DNA of 64,000 nt from Mesorhizobium huakuii (GTDB lineage Bacteria; Pseudomonadota; Alphaproteobacteria; Rhizobiales; Rhizobiaceae), in assembly GCF_014189455.1 (NCBI RefSeq), contig NZ_CP050296.1, forward strand, positions 1,488,001 to 1,552,000. The letters are read 5' to 3'. Both the position numbers and the translations under genes were made by a program. This document shows, piece after piece, positions 53,833-64,000 of this stretch. Position 1 is the stretch's first letter. Every line of letters starts with the position of its first letter. The notes below the pieces were generated by a model. It was not told the origin of the DNA. It ran no database searches and worked only from the letters and a program-made list of their open reading frames with translations.

Positions 53833-56800
53833 TCAGAGTCTTGCCGGCCGCCGAAGGTCAAGGGTCATCGGGAAATCTTCCGCTGGTTGTTCCTCGCGCA
53901 GCACATAGCCTGATGGCGTGTGGCCGCGCGGCTCGAAGCGGGCAAGCCGCCGCGCCTCCGCCTCATTGCCATTGACCGGGAAAGTGTCGTAGTTGCGGCC
54001 GCCGGGATGCGCGACATGGTAGACGCAGCCGCCGACTGCCCGGCCCGACCAGCGGTCATAGATGTCGAACACCAGTGGCGTGTTGACCGGCAGCGCCGGA
54101 TGCAGGCCCGAAGCTGGCTGCCAGGCCTTGAAGCGTACGCCCGCCACCGCGACTTCGCGGTTGTCCGTGACCTTCATCGGCACGATGCGGCCGTTACAGA
54201 CGATGGCATGACGCTCCGGGTTGAGGCCTTCGGTCTTGACCTGCAGCCGCTCGACCGAGGAATCGACGAAGCGCACGGTGCCGCCGATGGCGCCCTGTTC
54301 GCCCATGACATGCCACGGCTCCAGGGCCTGCCGCAGCTCCAGCTTGATGCCGGCGTGCTGAACCTCGCCACAGAACGGAAAACGGAATTCGAGCTGCGCA
54401 TCGAACCATTCGGGACGGAACTCGAAACCGTTGAGCTTGAGGTCGTCGAGCACGTCGAGAAAATCCGCCCAGACATGATGCGGCAACATGAACCGGTCAT
54501 GCAGCGAGGTGCCCCAGCGCACGAAGCGACCGTCGAGCGGGTTCTTCCACGCGCGCGCAATGATCGCCCTGACCAGCAATTGCTGCGCCAAGCTCATGCG
54601 CGCATTGGGCGGCATCTCGAAGCCGCGGAACTCGACCAGGCCGAGCCGGCCGGTCGGCCCATCCGGCGAGAACAGCTTGTCGATGCAGATTTCCGAGCGG
54701 TGCGTATTCCCAGTGACGTCGGTCAACAAATTGCGGAACAGCCGGTCGACCAGCCACGGCAAGGGGGCTGCGCCCTGGTCCGGATGCGGCACCTGCGCCA
54801 TGGCGATTTCGAGCTCGTAGAGCGAATCGTGACGCGCCTCGTCGAAGCGCGGCGCCTGGCTGGTCGGGCCGATGAACAGGCCAGAGAACAGATAGGACAG
54901 CGACGGATGCCGCTGCCACTGCAGCACCAGGCTCTTCAACAGATCGGGCCGGCGCAGGAACGGGCTGTCATTGGGCGTCGCACCACCGACCACGACATGG
55001 TTGCCGCCGCCTGTGCCGGTGTGGCGGCCATCGATCATGAACTTGTCGGCGCCAAGCCGGGTCAGCCGCGCCTCCTCATAGATCGCCGTCGTCGTCGCCA
55101 CGCAATCCTGCCAATTGGCAGCCGGATGGATGTTGACCTCGATGACGCCGGGATCAGGCGCCACGCGAATGACATTGAGGCGCGGATCATGCGGCGGGCC
55201 ATAACCCTCAATATGGACCGGCAGGCCGATCGCCTTGGCCGCATTCTCGGCGGCGGCGACCAGTTCGAGATAATCCTCAAGCGCCTCGACCGGCGGCATG
55301 AACACGCACAGCCGCCCATCGCGCGGCTCGACGGAGAGCGCGGTGCGCACCGCGCCGCCGATCTCGGTGATCTCCTGTTCGACCCGGTCCTGCTGGCCGG
55401 TCGCGGCGGTAAACGACGCCGCCTGCTGCCGGCGCGCCATCTCATCGGCGCCTTCAAGTTCCGCCGGCGCCGCAGTAGGCAAGATCGCTTCGCGCGCCGG
55501 CAGCGGGCCGCGCGGCAGCGACGGATCGACCGGCACGATATAGGGGAACTGCGCCGGCGGCACATAGGGCAGCGTGCCGAGCGGCAAGCGATAACCGACC
55601 GGTGAATCGCCGGGTACCAGGAACAGCCGGCCGCGCCGCGTCTTCCATTTTTCCGAGCGCCAGCGCGGCCCCGACGCCTGGCTGTTCCAGCGCTGCACCG
55701 GCAGCACATAGCCGGACGGTTTGGTCAGCCCGCGCTCGAACACGCGCGCCATGCGGCTGCGTTCTTCCGGGTCCTCCAGCTTGGAATTGGACGGATCGAC
55801 ATTTTCCGGCAGCTTGCCTTCCTTGAGCAGCCATTCGGCCGGATCCTCATAGGCTTCGCTGACCATGGTCTTGTCGATGCCGAGCTCGCCGGCGATCGCC
55901 GTCAGCAGGCTTTCGGCCTGCTGCGGGCCGATACCGGCCGAACTCTTTTCGCGCGCGATCAGCGACGGGTCGCTCCACACCGGCTGGCCATCGGCGCGCC
56001 AGTAGAGCGAGAAGGTCCAGCGCGGCAGGCTTTCGCCCGGATACCATTTGCCCTGGCCATAGTGGAGAAAGCCGCCCGGCGCGAAGCGCTCGCGCAGTTT
56101 GCGGATCAGCGCATCGGCCTTTTCGCGCTTGGTCGGGCCGACGGCGGCAGTGTTCCATTCGGCGGACTCGAAATCGTCGATCGACACGAAGGTCGGCTCG
56201 CCGCCCATCGTCAGCCGCACGTCCCCTGCGCCAAGTGCCGCATCGACCTTGTTGCCGAGCGCATCGAGCGCCTGCCAGCTTTCATCCGAAAACGGCTTGG
56301 TGATGCGCGGATGCTCGGCGATGCGGTCGACCCGCATCTCGAAGCCGAATTCGACATTGGCAAAGCTCGCCATGCCGGAAATCGGTGCCGCATTGCGGAA
56401 ATGCGGTGTCGCGGCAAGCGGCACATGGCTTTCACCGGTGAGCAGGCCCGAGGTCGGGTCGAAGCCGATCCAGCCGGCGCCCGGCAGGTAGACCTCGCAC
56501 CAGGCGTGCAGATCGGTGAAATCGACCGATGTGCCGGCCGGCCCATCCAGCGCAATGAGGTCGGGTTTGAGCTGGATCAGATAGCCCGACACGAAGCGGG
56601 CGGCGATGCCGAGATTGCGCAGGATCTGCACCAGCAGCCAGCTCGAATCCCGGCACGAGCCCTTGCCGGCGGCCAGCGTTTCCTCCGGCGAGAACACGCC
56701 GGTCTCCATGCGCACGATATAGGCGATCTCGCGCTGCAGCCGCGCATTGAGGTCGACGAGGAAATTGACGGTGTTTTTCGCGCTGCGTTCGACGGTTCTC

Positions 56801-57192
56801 AGGAAGGCCGAGAGCAACGGCCCCGCCGGCTCCGGTGTCCGGTAGATGGCGAGATCGTCGCGGATTTCTTCAGGATACTCGAACGGAAACGTCTCGGCTG
56901 ACGGCTCGACGAAGAAATCGAACGGATTGTAGACCGTCATGTCGGCGACGAGGTCGACCTCGATCTTCAGCTCGCTCACCGGCTCCGGGAAGACGAAACG
57001 GGCAAGGAAGTTGCCGTAAGGGTCCTGCTGCAGATTGACGAAGTGGTTCGCCGGCTCGACCTTCAAAGAGTGGCTGAGCACCTTGGTACGGGAATGCGGT
57101 GCCGGCTGCAGCCTGATGATCTGGGGCCCGAGAACCACCGGCCGGTCGTATTTGTAATGGGTCAGATGGTAGACGGCTGCCAAAATTGCCAT
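53833..57192 (-). CDS. Transglutaminase-like protein with DUF2126 domain
   Basis: The protein is 1119 aa. The N-terminal ~290 residues are a transglutaminase module with Cys180 ([10 protein letters not shown]), the His of [10 protein letters not shown] and the Asp of GFDPTSG. The remaining ~800 residues are the DUF2126 (COG4196) region, with [18 protein letters not shown] and [19 protein letters not shown]. It is the first gene of the three-gene peptide-ligase-like operon. The enzymatic role of DUF2126 is not established; a link with amidoligase chemistry is proposed from gene neighbourhoods. Confidence 0.9.
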   Translation of the reverse strand: MAILAAVYHLTHYKYDRPVVLGPQIIRLQPAPHSRTKVLSHSLKVEPANHFVNLQQDPYGNFLARFVFPEPVSELKIEVDLVADMTVYNPFDFFVEPSAETFPFEYPEEIRDDLAIYRTPEPAGPLLSAFLRTVERSAKNTVNFLVDLNARLQREIAYIVRMETGVFSPEETLAAGKGSCRDSSWLLVQILRNLGIAARFVSGYLIQLKPDLIALDGPAGTSVDFTDLHAWCEVYLPGAGWIGFDPTSGLLTGESHVPLAATPHFRNAAPISGMASFANVEFGFEMRVDRIAEHPRITKPFSDESWQALDALGNKVDAALGAGDVRLTMGGEPTFVSIDDFESAEWNTAAVGPTKREKADALIRKLRERFAPGGFLHYGQGKWYPGESLPRWTFSLYWRADGQPVWSDPSLIAREKSSAGIGPQQAESLLTAIAGELGIDKTMVSEAYEDPAEWLLKEGKLPENVDPSNSKLEDPEERSRMARVFERGLTKPSGYVLPVQRWNSQASGPRWRSEKWKTRRGRLFLVPGDSPVGYRLPLGTLPYVPPAQFPYIVPVDPSLPRGPLPAREAILPTAAPAELEGADEMARRQQAASFTAATGQQDRVEQEITEIGGAVRTALSVEPRDGRLCVFMPPVEALEDYLELVAAAENAAKAIGLPVHIEGYGPPHDPRLNVIRVAPDPGVIEVNIHPAANWQDCVATTTAIYEEARLTRLGADKFMIDGRHTGTGGGNHVVVGGATPNDSPFLRRPDLLKSLVLQWQRHPSLSYLFSGLFIGPTSQAPRFDEARHDSLYELEIAMAQVPHPDQGAAPLPWLVDRLFRNLLTDVTGNTHRSEICIDKLFSPDGPTGRLGLVEFRGFEMPPNARMSLAQQLLVRAIIARAWKNPLDGRFVRWGTSLHDRFMLPHHVWADFLDVLDDLKLNGFEFRPEWFDAQLEFRFPFCGEVQHAGIKLELRQALEPWHVMGEQGAIGGTVRFVDSSVERLQVKTEGLNPERHAIVCNGRIVPMKVTDNREVAVAGVRFKAWQPASGLHPALPVNTPLVFDIYDRWSGRAVGGCVYHVAHPGGRNYDTFPVNGNEAEARRLARFEPRGHTPSGYVLREEQPAEDFPMTLDLRRPARL

Positions 57193-57317
57193 GGGGCCCC
57201 GGAGATCGGCGTTTCAAAATGAATTCGCCGAACCCTGACACATCTGCCGGCCATTCTCCAAGCACAGATGTTGCGGTGCACCTAATTTAAGCAGCCAAAG
57301 CTGGCCTAAGGCGCAGC

Positions 57318-58514
57318 TTAGAAGAACGCCTGGATACCCGTCTGCGCCCGTCCCAGGATCAGCGCGTGCACGTCATGCGTGCCCTCATAGGTGTTGACCG
57401 TTTCCAGATTCTGCGCGTGGCGCATGACGTGGTAGCCGATCTGGATGCCGTTGCCGCCATGCATGTCGCGGGCCTGGCGGGCGATGTCGAGCGCCTTGCC
57501 GCAATTGTTGCGCTTGACGATCGAGATCATTTCCGGCGCCATCTTGCCTTCGTCGAGCAGGCGCCCGACGCGCAACGATGCCTGCAGCCCGAGCGCGATC
57601 TCGGTCTGCATGTCGGCGAGCTTCTTCTGGTAAAGCTGCGTGCCGGCCAGCGGCTTGCCGAATTGCTTGCGGTCGAGACCATACTGGCGGGCGCGGTGCC
57701 AGCAATCTTCGGCCGCACCCATCGAGCCCCAGGAGATGCCGTAGCGCGCCCGGTTGAGGCAGCCGAACGGGCCGCCAAGGCCCTTGGCGTTGGGCAGCAG
57801 CGCATCCTCGCCGACCTCGACACCTTCCATCACCACTTCGCCGGTGATCGAGGCCCGCAGCGACAGCTTGCCGCCGATCTTCGGCGCCGACAGTCCCCTC
57901 ATGCCTTTTTCCAGCACGAAGCCGCGGATCTCATCCTTGCCGTTCTCGCCCTTCAACTTCGCCCAGACGACGAACACGTCGGCAACCGGCGAGTTGGAAA
58001 TCCACATCTTGGAGCCGGAGAGCTTGTAGCCGCTGGCGGTCTTCTCGGCGCGCGTCTTCATGCCGCCCGGGTCGGAGCCGGCATCTGGCTCGGTCAGGCC
58101 GAAACAGCCGATCCACTCGCCGCTGGCGAGCTTGGGCAGGTACTTCATGCGCTGCTCGTCCGAGCCGTAGGCGTAGATCGGATACATCACCAGCGACGAC
58201 TGCACTGACATCATCGAGCGATAGCCGGAATCGACCCGTTCCACTTCTCGCGCGACCAGCCCGTAGGTCACATAGTTGGCGCCGAGCCCGCCGAATTCTT
58301 CAGGGATGTTGATGCCGAGCAGGCCGGCATCGCCCATCTCGCGAAAGATCGCGGTGTCGAAGGTTTCGTTGAGGTAGGCGTCCTCGATGCGCGGCGCGAG
58401 CTTGTCGGCGGCAAAGGCGGCCGCACCGTCGCGCACCATGCGCTCTTCTTCCGAAAGCTGGTCCTCGATCAGGAACGGGTCTTCCCAGACGAATGCATTC
58501 TTGTCGGCGGCCAT
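57318..58514 (-). CDS. gcdH: Glutaryl-CoA dehydrogenase
   Basis: The protein is 398 aa of the acyl-CoA dehydrogenase family. The C-terminal pattern [20 protein letters not shown], with catalytic Glu377, is diagnostic of glutaryl-CoA dehydrogenases, as are [16 protein letters not shown] at the start and [18 protein letters not shown] for flavin and substrate contact. It oxidises and decarboxylates glutaryl-CoA to crotonyl-CoA in lysine and tryptophan breakdown, passing electrons to ETF. It is a single gene, divergent from a LysR regulator that probably controls it. Confidence 0.92.
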   Translation of the reverse strand: MAADKNAFVWEDPFLIEDQLSEEERMVRDGAAAFAADKLAPRIEDAYLNETFDTAIFREMGDAGLLGINIPEEFGGLGANYVTYGLVAREVERVDSGYRSMMSVQSSLVMYPIYAYGSDEQRMKYLPKLASGEWIGCFGLTEPDAGSDPGGMKTRAEKTASGYKLSGSKMWISNSPVADVFVVWAKLKGENGKDEIRGFVLEKGMRGLSAPKIGGKLSLRASITGEVVMEGVEVGEDALLPNAKGLGGPFGCLNRARYGISWGSMGAAEDCWHRARQYGLDRKQFGKPLAGTQLYQKKLADMQTEIALGLQASLRVGRLLDEGKMAPEMISIVKRNNCGKALDIARQARDMHGGNGIQIGYHVMRHAQNLETVNTYEGTHDVHALILGRAQTGIQAFF

Positions 58515-58616
58515 GGCTTCTCGGTCCTCAAAACGGTGAAGCCCGGCTTATCGGCCCGCGGGCTCAAAAAATCAAACGAAATTGCTTCACGGATCAATGA
58601 GCGTTAGGAATGGATC

Positions 58617-59528
58617 ATGAGTGTCCAGCGCCGCCTTTTACCCAACATCAGCGCGCTTGCCGCCTTCGAGGCGGTGGCCCGGCTTGGGTCTTTCACCGCC
58701 GCCGCCCAGGAACTGGATCTGACCCAGGGCGCGGTCAGCCGGCAGATCAGGCTGCTCGAAGATCAGTTCGGCCGCCAGTTGTTCGAACGCGACAGCCGCA
58801 ATGTGCGGCTGTCGACGGCGGGCGAAATCTACGCCGAGGCGGTGCGCTCTGCGCTTGGCCAGTTGCGCGACGCCGCTCTTGGATTGATGAGCAATCGGCA
58901 TAGTGGCATCCTGAACCTGGCCATCTTGCCGACATTCGGCACTCGCTGGCTGATGCCGATGATCCCCGATTTCGTCGAGAACAATCCCGACATCACCATC
59001 AACTTCGTCACCCGCGTCGGCCGCTTCGACTTCGCCAGGGAGAGGCTGGATGCCGCCATCCATTACGGCCTGCCGGACTGGCCGGAAGCGGACTCCACAC
59101 TTCTGGTGCGCGAAACCGTGGCGCCGGTGGTGTCGCCCGCTTTCCTCGCCGGCCGCGCCATCGCCACGGCGGCCGATATCGGCCGCCTGCCGCTGCTGCA
59201 CATGGCGACACGTCCTGGCGCCTGGACCGAATGGTTCGAACACCAGGGCCTCAGCGCACCGACCGGCCCCGGCATGCAGTTCGAGCAGTTCGGCACCGCC
59301 GCCCAGGCCTGCATGGCGGGGCTTGGCGTCGCGCTGCTGCCGCTGCTCCTCATCGCTGGCGAATTGCAGCGCGGCCAGTTGGTGCCCGCCCCCGGCCAAC
59401 CCATGCAAAGCCGCAGCGCCTACTACCTCGTCGTCCCGCACGACAAGCGCGGCCATCCGCCAGTCGCCAGTTTTCGCGACTGGCTGCTGGGCCAGCTTGA
59501 GAAGGAGCCGGCTGTTCTGGCTTGGTAG
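58617..59528 (+). CDS. LysR-family transcriptional regulator (GcvA-like)
   Basis: The protein is 303 aa. The N-terminal winged helix (LAAFEAVARLGSFTAAAQEL, LTQGAVSRQIRLLEDQFGRQ) is followed by a substrate-binding domain of the GcvA type (ILNLAILPTFGTRWLMPMIP). It is divergently transcribed from gcdH with ~100 bp between starts, the usual LysR arrangement, so it likely senses a glutarate or glutaryl-CoA pathway compound; that is inference. Its stop lies one base from the convergent tex stop. Confidence 0.92.
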   Translation: MSVQRRLLPNISALAAFEAVARLGSFTAAAQELDLTQGAVSRQIRLLEDQFGRQLFERDSRNVRLSTAGEIYAEAVRSALGQLRDAALGLMSNRHSGILNLAILPTFGTRWLMPMIPDFVENNPDITINFVTRVGRFDFARERLDAAIHYGLPDWPEADSTLLVRETVAPVVSPAFLAGRAIATAADIGRLPLLHMATRPGAWTEWFEHQGLSAPTGPGMQFEQFGTAAQACMAGLGVALLPLLLIAGELQRGQLVPAPGQPMQSRSAYYLVVPHDKRGHPPVASFRDWLLGQLEKEPAVLAW

Positions 59529-59529
59529 G

Positions 59530-61854
59530 CTACTTCCGCTTCAGCGCATCCGCCAGCGCCGCACCTAACGCACCCTGCTGCATCGGCCGTTCCGGCTGGC
59601 GTTGTGGCGCCGGCGAACGCGGTGCCGGCCTGCCGCCACCATTGTCGCGCGGCCCGCCCTTGGATGCACCGCCCTCGCCGCCATCCTTGCGCATGGAAAG
59701 CGCGATGCGCTTGCGCTTTATGTCGACATCGACGACGCGCACCTTGACCACGTCGCCGGCCTTGACCACCTCATGCGCGTCCTTGATGAAACGGTCGGCC
59801 AGTTGCGAGACATGCACCAGCCCGTCCTGGTGGACGCCGATATCGACGAAGGCGCCGAAGGCGGCGACATTGGTCACTGTACCTTCCAGCAGCATGCCGG
59901 GCTTCAGATCCTTGATGTCGTCGACACCGTCGGCGAAGGTCGCCGTCTTGAAGCCGGGGCGCGGATCGCGGCCGGGCTTTTCCAGCTCGGCCAGGATGTC
60001 GCGCACCGTCGGCAGGCCGAAACGCTCGTCGACGAAGACGCGCGGATCAAGCGCTTTGAGCGCGGCACTGTCGCCCATCAGCGAACGCACATCGCGCCCG
60101 CAGGCGGCGACGATCTTCTTGGCCACGCCATAGGCTTCGGGATGCACCGACGAGGCATCGAGCGGCTCGCTGCCATTGGCAATGCGCAGGAAGCCGGCAG
60201 ACTGTTCGAAGGCGCGGGGCCCGAGCCGCGGCACCTTGAGCAGATCCTTGCGGCTGGCGAACGGCCCGGTCGCATCGCGATGCGCAACGATGGCGTCGGC
60301 GAGCGATGCGCCGAGGCCTGAGACGCGGGCCAGCAGCGGCGCCGAGGCAGTGTTGAGATCGACGCCCACCGCGTTGACCGCGTCCTCGACCACCGCTTCC
60401 AGCGAGCGGCCGAGCCTGTACTGGTCGACATCGTGCTGGTACTGGCCGACGCCGATCGATTTCGGCTCGATCTTGACCAGTTCGGCCAGCGGATCCTGCA
60501 GGCGCCGCGCGATCGACACCGCGCCGCGCAAAGACACGTCGAGGCCAGGAAATTCCGCCGCCGCCGTCGCCGAGGCCGAATAGACCGAGGCGCCGGCTTC
60601 ACTGACGATCACCTTCAGCGGCTTCGGCCCGCCATCGGAAGGCATGTCGGATAGCATGTCCGCAACCAGCTTTTCCGTCTCGCGGCTGCCGGTGCCATTG
60701 CCGATCGAGATCAGCTCGACCTTGTGCAGGCGGATGAGCTTGGCGAGTTCGGCCTGCGTGCCGCGCACATCGTTCTTCGGCGGGAACGGATAGACCGTCG
60801 TCGTTGTCAGCACCTTGCCGGTGCCATCGACCACCGCCACCTTGACGCCGGTGCGGATGCCGGGATCGAGCCCCATCGTCGGCCGCGAACCGGCGGGCGC
60901 GGCGAGCAGCAGATCCTTCAAATTGCGGGCGAAGACGTGGATCGCCTCTTCCTCGGCCCGTTCGCGCAGGTCGCGCATCAGATCGAGCGTCAGGTGCAGC
61001 GACAGCTTGATGCGCCAAGTCCAGCCGGCGACCTCCATCAGCCAGCGGTCGCCGGGCAGGCTGGCGCCGATCGCATAGGCGTTGGCGATCATCCGCTCGA
61101 CCGGTTTCACTGGCGAGGCATCATCCGCATCGACCTCGATGTCGAGCGCCAGCACCTCTTCGTTGCGGCCGCGCAGCATGGCCAGCGCGCGATGGCTCGG
61201 CACATTGGCCCAGCGCTCGACATGGTCGAAATAGTCGGAAAATTTGGCGCCGGCCTCCTGCTTGCCGTCGACAACCCGGGCGCGCATGAAGGCACGATCC
61301 TTCATGTAGGTGCGTAGTTTGCCGACCAGATCGGCATTTTCGACGAACTGTTCCGACAGGATGTCGCGCGCGCCTTCCAATGCGGCCTTGGCGTCGGCCA
61401 CCTCCTCGGTGACATAGGCGAGTGCCGCCTCGGCGGGCACGAGCGCGCGGTTCGCAAGGATGGCCTCCGCCAGCGGCCCCAGCCCGCGCTCCCTGGCGAT
61501 CTCGGCCTTGGTGCGGCGCTTCGGCTTGTAGGGGAGGTAGATGTCTTCGAGTTCCGCCTTTGTGGCCGCCGCCGCGATCTTGGCCTCCAGTTCCTCGGTC
61601 AGCTTGCCCTGCTCGCGGATCGAACCGAGGATGGTGTCCCGCCGCGCATCGAGCTCGCGCAGATAGGCGAGCCGCTCGGCAAGGTCGCGCAGTTGTGTGT
61701 CGTCCAGCCCGCCTGTCACCTCCTTGCGGTAGCGCGCCACGAACGGCACCGTCGCGCCCTCGTCGAGCAATTCGATCGCCGCCGCCGCCTGTTCGGGCCG
61801 CGCCTTGATCTCGGCCGCGATGATGGCTGCGATGCGCTTGATGTCAGATGCCAT
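59530..61854 (-). CDS. tex: Tex-family RNA-binding transcription accessory protein
   Basis: The protein is 774 aa from the ATG at 61854. Domains in order: N-terminal Tex helical region ([20 protein letters not shown]), YqgF/RuvC-like nuclease fold ([18 protein letters not shown]), helix-hairpin-helix region ([20 protein letters not shown]), and an S1 RNA-binding domain ([20 protein letters not shown]). A Gly/Arg/Pro-rich tail with APQRQPERP follows. The length is normal for the family. The frame continues upstream to 61956 without coding character. Confidence 0.94.
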   Translation of the reverse strand: MASDIKRIAAIIAAEIKARPEQAAAAIELLDEGATVPFVARYRKEVTGGLDDTQLRDLAERLAYLRELDARRDTILGSIREQGKLTEELEAKIAAAATKAELEDIYLPYKPKRRTKAEIARERGLGPLAEAILANRALVPAEAALAYVTEEVADAKAALEGARDILSEQFVENADLVGKLRTYMKDRAFMRARVVDGKQEAGAKFSDYFDHVERWANVPSHRALAMLRGRNEEVLALDIEVDADDASPVKPVERMIANAYAIGASLPGDRWLMEVAGWTWRIKLSLHLTLDLMRDLRERAEEEAIHVFARNLKDLLLAAPAGSRPTMGLDPGIRTGVKVAVVDGTGKVLTTTTVYPFPPKNDVRGTQAELAKLIRLHKVELISIGNGTGSRETEKLVADMLSDMPSDGGPKPLKVIVSEAGASVYSASATAAAEFPGLDVSLRGAVSIARRLQDPLAELVKIEPKSIGVGQYQHDVDQYRLGRSLEAVVEDAVNAVGVDLNTASAPLLARVSGLGASLADAIVAHRDATGPFASRKDLLKVPRLGPRAFEQSAGFLRIANGSEPLDASSVHPEAYGVAKKIVAACGRDVRSLMGDSAALKALDPRVFVDERFGLPTVRDILAELEKPGRDPRPGFKTATFADGVDDIKDLKPGMLLEGTVTNVAAFGAFVDIGVHQDGLVHVSQLADRFIKDAHEVVKAGDVVKVRVVDVDIKRKRIALSMRKDGGEGGASKGGPRDNGGGRPAPRSPAPQRQPERPMQQGALGAALADALKRK

Positions 61855-61982
61855 GTCGTTCTTGCTCTCATCAAAAGAGCGGCGACCATAGGCGCAGATG
61901 CCGGTCCCGCCAACCGCGACGTTTTCAACCGTCGCGGGCGGTCCACAGGAAAGCATGCGGCAACGAAGCCACGTCCGACGGG

Positions 61983-63164
61983 TCAGACCAGTTGGGTCAG
62001 CGCCTCGAAGAAGGCGACGATTTCGAGATCAAGCGGGTCATCGACCGGCTCTGGCTGCGACGACATCTTGGCGATGACCACTTCCGCCTTCGGATCGACA
62101 TAGAGCCACTGGCCATGAATGCCGATGCCGCAATAGGCGCCACTCGGCTTGCCTGACTGGTACCATTTGTTGCGATAGCGGCCTTGCGGGAACAGCGGCA
62201 GCATGGCGCCGCGCTGCCAGGCTTCCGCACTGCCGCCGGTGCTGATCGTGTCGCGCACCCAGGCCTCCGGCACGATGCGGTGGCCATTGGCCATGCCGCC
62301 TTGCCGCATCATCTCGCCGATGCGCGCCAGGTCGCGCGGCGTCACCGAAATGCCGCCGGCGGTGCGTGCCGTGCCTTCCATGTCGACGCCGATCGAGGCT
62401 TCGCTGACGGCGCCAAGCGGCAGCCACAGCTTTTCGCGCATCAGCTCGGTGAAGCGCTGGCCAGAAGCGCGCTCCAGCAGAAGGCCGAGCAGGTCGGAAT
62501 TGGGCGAGCGGTAGCGGAAGGTCTGGCCGTGCGGCTCAGCCAGTCGCTGCAAGGTCAGGATGAATGCGCGCAGGCTTTCCGTGCCGCCGCCCGGGTTCCA
62601 CAGCGTGGCGCGGCGATAGCGGGCAAAGGCGCTTTCCGGATCGAGATAGGCCTCTTCGAAATCGAGGCTGACACTCATGTCGAGCACGTGCCGGCAACTC
62701 GCATCGCCATAGGCCGAGCCTGCGGCTTCCGGGATATACTGCGTCACCGGCGCTTCCGGATCGAACACCCCCTCGCCTTCCAATATCCCGGCGATGATGG
62801 CGGTGACCGACTTGCTGATCGAGAAAATGATGTGGCGAGCGCCGAAATCCATATGCGGCGCGAACCAGTCGCCGATGATCTTGCCGCCCTTCATCACGGT
62901 CAGTGCATCGGTGCTGGAGCGCGCGAGGAAGTCAGCCACCGTCTCCGGCGCCTTGGCAACCGAGACCTTTTCGCTGAGCAAACCACCGAAATCCCGTGCG
63001 GGCGCCTCGGCACCACCCGGTGCCGCAGCCACGCGTGCCGTCGGCACCAGTTCGCCAAGGTTTTGGAACGACCATCGGTTGAACGGGTTTTCGCGCCAGT
63101 TGGAAAGCAGCACCTGGTCACGGGCGAAGCCGTAGCGGGTCTCGAACGCGGTCTTGCCGGTCAT
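61983..63164 (-). CDS. Serine hydrolase, beta-lactamase class C / 6-aminohexanoate-oligomer hydrolase-like
   Basis: The protein is 393 aa. The active-site SxxK is Ser115-Ile-Ser-Lys118 ([10 protein letters not shown]), and the second motif is Tyr-Arg-Ser-Pro-Asn ([10 protein letters not shown]). There is no signal peptide, so it is probably cytoplasmic and not a true periplasmic beta-lactamase. Substrate is unknown: an ester or a small amide. The start at 63164 has GAAGGAAA upstream, while an ATG five codons earlier does not. It is followed by a paralog on the same strand, 33 bp away, so the two form an operon. Confidence 0.85.
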   Translation of the reverse strand: MTGKTAFETRYGFARDQVLLSNWRENPFNRWSFQNLGELVPTARVAAAPGGAEAPARDFGGLLSEKVSVAKAPETVADFLARSSTDALTVMKGGKIIGDWFAPHMDFGARHIIFSISKSVTAIIAGILEGEGVFDPEAPVTQYIPEAAGSAYGDASCRHVLDMSVSLDFEEAYLDPESAFARYRRATLWNPGGGTESLRAFILTLQRLAEPHGQTFRYRSPNSDLLGLLLERASGQRFTELMREKLWLPLGAVSEASIGVDMEGTARTAGGISVTPRDLARIGEMMRQGGMANGHRIVPEAWVRDTISTGGSAEAWQRGAMLPLFPQGRYRNKWYQSGKPSGAYCGIGIHGQWLYVDPKAEVVIAKMSSQPEPVDDPLDLEIVAFFEALTQLV

Positions 63165-63197
63165 GGCGTTTCCTTCCATGTCGTTTCTTATGGGGGC

Positions 63198-64000
63198 TCA
63201 GCTCAGAGCAGCGGCGATGGCGTGCACGGCCTTCAGCGTCGCCGTGGAGTAGGCGAGATTGCTGAAATCCGGCCAGGTCGAAAGCTTCACCACGACCATT
63301 CCTGTGTTCCAGTCGATATGGATCATCTGCCCGAACACGCCCCGGCACATCAGCGCGCGCGAGCTGGGATCCTCGATCCAGAACTGGTTGCGGTAGCTGC
63401 CCTGCGGCAGGCTGGGGGAGAAACCGGGGCCATGCCTGCCATTGCGTGTCGCCTCGATCCAGTCGGCCGGCACGATGCCGCCGCCATTGTCGAGGATCAT
63501 CTGGCCGAAGCGGCCATAGTCGCGCAGCGTGGCGTTGAAGCCGCCATCGGCCAGCGCATAGCCGGCGCTGTCGACGGTGAAGCAGGCGCTTTCGTCGGCG
63601 CCGAGCTTTTGCCAGAGTTCTTCCGACACCAGCTGCGCCAGCCGCTTGCCGGTCACCCGTTCCATGAGGAAGGCGAGCACGTCGGTCTCTATCGAGCGGT
63701 ATTCGAACTGGGCGCCATGCGGGCGGACAGTGTCCTTCAGGCCGAGGATCAGCTCGAACATATGCGAGGGCCAGCGGAAGTCCGGATCGCTGCCCGGCGG
63801 CACCGGCTTCCAGCCGGTGGCGACATCGACCTGGCCGATGTCGGAATAGCGGTCGGTATATTCTTCGGAGAAACGCACGCCCGTCGTCATGTCGAGCACA
63901 TGCTGAACGCTGGCGCCGGCCCAGCCGGTGGCGCCGAGTTCCGGCAGATAGTCGGTCACCGGCCTGGCCGGATCGATCAGGCCGCGCCCGGCCAATATGC
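63198..64000 (-). CDS. Serine hydrolase, beta-lactamase family (partial, cut by window end)
   Basis: About 267 C-terminal residues of a paralog of the preceding gene. LAGRGLIDPARPVTDYLPEL aligns with the region just after the SxxK of that protein. The SxxK serine lies beyond the window. The second motif is present as FEYRSIETDV, where Asn is replaced by Glu. The 5' part and start codon are missing. Confidence 0.8.
   Translation of the reverse strand, partial: ILAGRGLIDPARPVTDYLPELGATGWAGASVQHVLDMTTGVRFSEEYTDRYSDIGQVDVATGWKPVPPGSDPDFRWPSHMFELILGLKDTVRPHGAQFEYRSIETDVLAFLMERVTGKRLAQLVSEELWQKLGADESACFTVDSAGYALADGGFNATLRDYGRFGQMILDNGGGIVPADWIEATRNGRHGPGFSPSLPQGSYRNQFWIEDPSSRALMCRGVFGQMIHIDWNTGMVVVKLSTWPDFSNLAYSTATLKAVHAIAAALS

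Overview
The window reads as chromosome of a GC-rich alphaproteobacterium of the order Rhizobiales, most like Mesorhizobium. This is judged from codon use, protein style, the NasS/NasT-controlled nitrate assimilation cluster, and a short palindromic repeat of the rhizobial type between nirB and nirD. No rRNA, tRNA, CRISPR array, prophage or insertion sequence was recognised.

Layout. 0.1-2.2 kb: two AraC-type regulators, the first short and carrying a 27-bp triplicate, and a small unknown gene. 2.5-5.4 kb: cardiolipin synthase (cls), an endonuclease/exonuclease/phosphatase-fold protein and a secreted His-rich protein. 5.5-18.2 kb: nitrate assimilation in the order nasT-nasS, nrtA-nrtB-nrtD, narK-nirB-nirD-nasA. 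Its two structural blocks each start with the same regulatory module: an NtrC-type enhancer, a sigma-54 promoter, an RNA leader with two A1/G4 hexaloops (the NasT/ANTAR target), and an intrinsic terminator whose 5' arm overlaps the second hexaloop. The module before narK also carries a decayed nrtA start, so it looks like a duplication that placed narK-nirBD-nasA under the same double control. 18.3-26.1 kb: a tripartite RND efflux operon (adaptor plus two pumps). 26.2-42.2 kb, reverse strand: a two-partner secretion locus with one TpsB transporter and two giant TpsA exoproteins rich in YDG/MBG-like repeats. 42.5-44.5 kb: two paralogous proteins of unknown family, probably DNA-binding. 44.58-44.68 kb: an easily missed 30-aa gene with a lasso-peptide-like leader. 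44.7-64 kb, mostly reverse strand: an ALDH7-type dehydrogenase, an ECF sigma factor with its YCII/DGPF partner, topoisomerase IB, a GT2 glycosyltransferase, a transglutaminase/ATP-grasp/alpha-E/DUF2126 operon, glutaryl-CoA dehydrogenase with a divergent LysR regulator, Tex, and two beta-lactamase-fold serine hydrolases (the last cut by the window end).

How it works together. Nitrate is taken up by NrtABD or NarK, reduced to nitrite by NasA and to ammonium by NirBD. NasS holds NasT until nitrate is present, then NasT lets RNA polymerase read through the two leaders, while nitrogen status acts through NtrC and sigma-54.

Two long genes, nirB and the first RND pump, are each broken by an apparent one-base frameshift. 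The sequence alone cannot tell sequencing error from real mutation. The observations most worth following are the duplicated NtrC/sigma-54/NasT module with its nrtA fossil, the orphan RiPP-like precursor, and the twin exoproteins with a conserved C-terminal Cys-x9-Cys.
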